DNA of 43,228 bases from Mesorhizobium sp. Root552 (lineage in GTDB: Bacteria > Pseudomonadota > Alphaproteobacteria > Rhizobiales > Rhizobiaceae). The position numbers and the translations under genes were made by a program. Where the stretch lies: positions 10,088 through 53,315 of the forward strand of contig NZ_LMFV01000014.1 in assembly GCF_001427285.1 (NCBI RefSeq), given 5' to 3'. Position 1 is the stretch's first letter, and every line of letters starts with the position of its first letter. Below are positions 41,075 through 43,228 of the stretch, one piece after another. Below the pieces are notes generated by a model, which saw only the letters and a program-made list of their open reading frames with translations, had not been told where the DNA came from and made no database searches.

Positions 41075-42358
41075 TCAGGCCTTGGCCAGGGCCTGCTCGA
41101 TATCGGCGATGATATCCTTGACGTCCTCGATGCCGACCGAGATGCGCACCACTTCATCGCCCGCGCCGGCAGCCCTGCGCTGCTCCTCGGTCAACTGGCG
41201 GTGCGTGGTCGAGGCCGGGTGGATGACCAGCGACTTGGTGTCGCCGATGTTGGCGAGGTGCGAGAACAGTTCGAGACCCTCGACGAACTTGATGCCGGAA
41301 TCGTAGCCGCCCTTGAGGCCGAAGGTGAACACCGCGCCCGCGCCCTTGGGCGAATACCGCTGTTGCAGCGCGTGGTTCTGGTCTCCCTTGAGACCCGGAT
41401 AGGACACCCACGAAATTTTCGGATGCTTCGACAGCCATTCGGCGACCGCCTGCGCGTTGTCGCAATGGCGCTGCATGCGCAGCGGCAGGGTCTCGAGGCC
41501 GGTCAGGATCAGGAAGGCGTTGAAGGGCGAGATCGCCGGACCGAGGTCGCGCAGGCCAAGCACGCGCGCGGCGATGGCGAAGGCGAAATTGCCGAAGGTC
41601 TCGTGCAGCACCATGCCGCCATATTCGGGGCGCGGCTGCGACAGAAGCGGATATTTGCCCGACTTCGACCAGTCGAAGGTGCCGCCATCGACGATGATGC
41701 CGCCGATGGAGTTGCCGTGGCCGCCGATGAACTTGGTGAGCGCATGGACGACGATGTCGGCGCCGTGCTCGAACGGCCGCACCAGATAGGGCGAGGCCAA
41801 GGTGTTGTCGACGATCAGCGGCAGGCCGTGCTTGTGGGCAATGTCGGCGATAGCCTTGATGTCGACGAACTCGCCGCCCGGATTGGCAAGGCTTTCGATG
41901 TGAACCGCCTTGGTGCGGTTGTCGATCAGTTTCTCGAAGCTCGACGGGTCGTTGACGTCGGCCCAGCGCACATCCCAGCCGAAGCTCTGGAACGAGGTGG
42001 CGAACTGGTTGATGGTGCCGCCATAGAGCTTGCGGGCCGCGACGAAGTTGTCGCCCGACTGCAAAAGCGTGTGGAAGGTCAAAAGGTGCGCCGACTGGCC
42101 GGATGCGGTCGCGAGCGCCGCAGTGCCGCCTTCAAGGGCTGCGACGCGCTCTTCCAGCACCGCCTGCGTCGGGTTCATGATGCGGGTGTAGATGTTGCCG
42201 AACGCCTTCAGGCCGAACAGCGAGGCGGCATGATCGGCGTTCTCGAACACGAACGACGTGGTCTGGTAGATCGGCACGGCGCGCGCGCCAGTTGCCGGAT
42301 CGGGCTTTGCTCCCGCATGAACGGCAAGCGTGTTAAAACCGGGAGCCCCCTGCGACAT
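41075..42358 (-). CDS. metY: O-acetylhomoserine sulfhydrylase (MetY-type, 427 aa)
   Basis: A PLP-dependent Cys/Met metabolism enzyme: TTSFVFENADHAASLFGL, GNIYTRIMNPTQAVLEERVA, and the PLP lysine in VHALTKFIGGHGNS. The length of 427 residues and the FNTLAVHAG start fit MetY rather than the shorter MetZ. It makes homocysteine from O-acetylhomoserine and sulfide. A GGAGG ribosome site precedes ATG 42358. The 136-bp upstream gap was examined for a SAM-II type riboswitch without a convincing match. Confidence 0.93.
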   Translation of the reverse strand: MSQGAPGFNTLAVHAGAKPDPATGARAVPIYQTTSFVFENADHAASLFGLKAFGNIYTRIMNPTQAVLEERVAALEGGTAALATASGQSAHLLTFHTLLQSGDNFVAARKLYGGTINQFATSFQSFGWDVRWADVNDPSSFEKLIDNRTKAVHIESLANPGGEFVDIKAIADIAHKHGLPLIVDNTLASPYLVRPFEHGADIVVHALTKFIGGHGNSIGGIIVDGGTFDWSKSGKYPLLSQPRPEYGGMVLHETFGNFAFAIAARVLGLRDLGPAISPFNAFLILTGLETLPLRMQRHCDNAQAVAEWLSKHPKISWVSYPGLKGDQNHALQQRYSPKGAGAVFTFGLKGGYDSGIKFVEGLELFSHLANIGDTKSLVIHPASTTHRQLTEEQRRAAGAGDEVVRISVGIEDVKDIIADIEQALAKA

Positions 42359-42494
42359 TTCATTCCTCCAAAAGAGCGTGATTGGAAATCAGTTGCTATC
42401 ATCCGGCAGCAGAAATGCAATTGCAAAGGGGAAAATGCTCACCGTGCACCCTGTTTAGAATAAAACAGCCGCCCATATGGCGCATCAGGAAATC

Positions 42495-43028
42495 CTATTC
42501 TCCATTTTCAACCCGCCGCACGCCGAAGCTCTGGAAACCCGGCCGCATCAACGGCTTTTTCGCCGACAGCACGCCGGAATTCACGCCATTCCAGCCGATC
42601 TCGCCGGACAGGCGGCCATACTCGATCTTGGGGCAGCGGTTCATCACCACCTTGAAGCCGGCAGCTTCGGCCTTGGCCGCTGCCTCGTCGTTGCGCACGG
42701 TCAACTGCATCCAGATGACTTTCGGCAGCGGTTTCAGCGCCAGCGCCTCGTCGACGATCGGCGGCACGGCGTTGGAGGCGCGGAAGATGTCCACCATGTC
42801 GATCGGCTCCGGGATGTCGGAAAGCTTCGCATATGTCATGCGGCCGAGGATTTCCTTGCCGGCATGGCCCGGATTGACCGGAAACACCGAAAATCCCTTG
42901 GCGAGCAGGTATTTCAGCACAAAGAAACTCGGCCGCACGTCGTTGGCCGAGGCGCCGACCATGGCGACCGTCTTCACCGAATTGAGGATGCCGGAAATAT
43001 AGGCGTTGTCGTAAGCGTCATGGTTCAT
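42495..43028 (-). CDS. CoA-binding domain protein (YccU-like, 177 aa)
   Basis: The N-terminal Rossmann-like domain reads KTVAMVGASANDVRPSFFVL and GFSVFPVNPGHAGKEILG, typical of small CoA-binding proteins. MTYAKLSDIPEPIDMVDIFR and VIWMQLTVRNDEAAAKAEAA follow, ending in a Cys-containing loop (VMNRCPKIEYGRL). It is upstream of the sulfhydrylase gene on the same strand, as is common in alphaproteobacteria. Function is unproven. The 200 bases to the window end hold only a GACCTC-GATT-GAGGTC hairpin (43175-43190). Confidence 0.88.
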   Translation of the reverse strand: MNHDAYDNAYISGILNSVKTVAMVGASANDVRPSFFVLKYLLAKGFSVFPVNPGHAGKEILGRMTYAKLSDIPEPIDMVDIFRASNAVPPIVDEALALKPLPKVIWMQLTVRNDEAAAKAEAAGFKVVMNRCPKIEYGRLSGEIGWNGVNSGVLSAKKPLMRPGFQSFGVRRVENGE

Positions 43029-43228
43029 GATGGCCGGTCTGTGAAGCCGATTTCGCCTGCGGTCAATGAGACAGAAGGCGCAGGCGAATGATTGCAGGAT
43101 GGCCAGACGGCTATCGGAGTTCGTGCTTATTCATCGCCACGCTGCCTTTCGGCCCTGGCCATTGTCAAAGAACTGACCTCGATTGAGGTCGGGAGGACGG
43201 GCGGCCGTTCGGTCGCTCGTTTAGATAG

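Noticed and set aside
42359..42494. SAM-II riboswitch ahead of metY
   Set aside because: Alphaproteobacterial metY genes often carry one, but I could not fit the pseudoknot pattern to this leader. A covariance search would be decisive.

Overview
This window looks like a chromosomal segment of a Rhizobiales alphaproteobacterium, probably of the Mesorhizobium/Phyllobacteriaceae kind. The evidence is the high-GC coding style, a clpP-clpX-lon-hupB block next to tRNA-Val/tRNA-Asp genes (an arrangement I recall from rhizobia), and several hypothetical families I associate with rhizobial islands. The species cannot be fixed from the sequence alone.

Layout. Bases 1-825 hold the C-terminal part of a large serine recombinase, followed by a degenerate stretch. 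tRNA-Val(UAC) and tRNA-Asp(GUC) follow. An integrated element of about 16 kb occupies 1758-17709. Its ends are fixed by a perfect 48-bp direct repeat of the 3' end of tRNA-Asp (1710-1757 and 17662-17709). It carries a tyrosine integrase beside the right end and a 26-bp repeat near both ends that probably holds arm-type integrase sites. From right to left it contains: integrase and a partner gene; an excisionase-like gene behind a hairpin that covers its ribosome binding site; a chain of small overlapping genes; an initiator-like gene with five helically phased 19-bp palindromic repeats inside it, resembling the lambda O/ori arrangement; a secreted cysteine-rich protein; a tRNA-like structure; an M41-type peptidase; a tail module broken by two frameshifts and a 13-bp tandem duplication; a TadG-like protein; and left-end cargo that includes a protein with a HEPN RNase motif. 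Capsid, portal and large terminase genes are absent, so this is a decayed prophage or a phage-derived island.

From 17879 to 32633 lies a catabolic cluster. A divergent LacI-type regulator faces a family III CoA-transferase, an SDR, a sugar-type ABC importer (ATPase, permease, binding protein, with a HAD phosphatase gene between ATPase and permease), a DHDPS-superfamily protein lacking the usual active-site Tyr, a MaoC-like hydratase, two GMC oxidoreductases flanking an enoyl-CoA hydratase, and an aldehyde dehydrogenase. Three LacI-type palindromes sit at the regulator/CoA-transferase gap and ahead of the transporter. The set suggests import of a sugar- or polyol-like compound, oxidation of an alcohol to an acid, CoA transfer and hydration steps. 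The substrate is unknown.

The right part is core chromosome: hupB, lon, clpX and clpP on the minus strand, each of the first three with a clear terminator, then a sarcosine-oxidase-like flavoenzyme, a cytochrome P450, and a minus-strand group of CoA-binding protein, O-acetylhomoserine sulfhydrylase and a small cupin.
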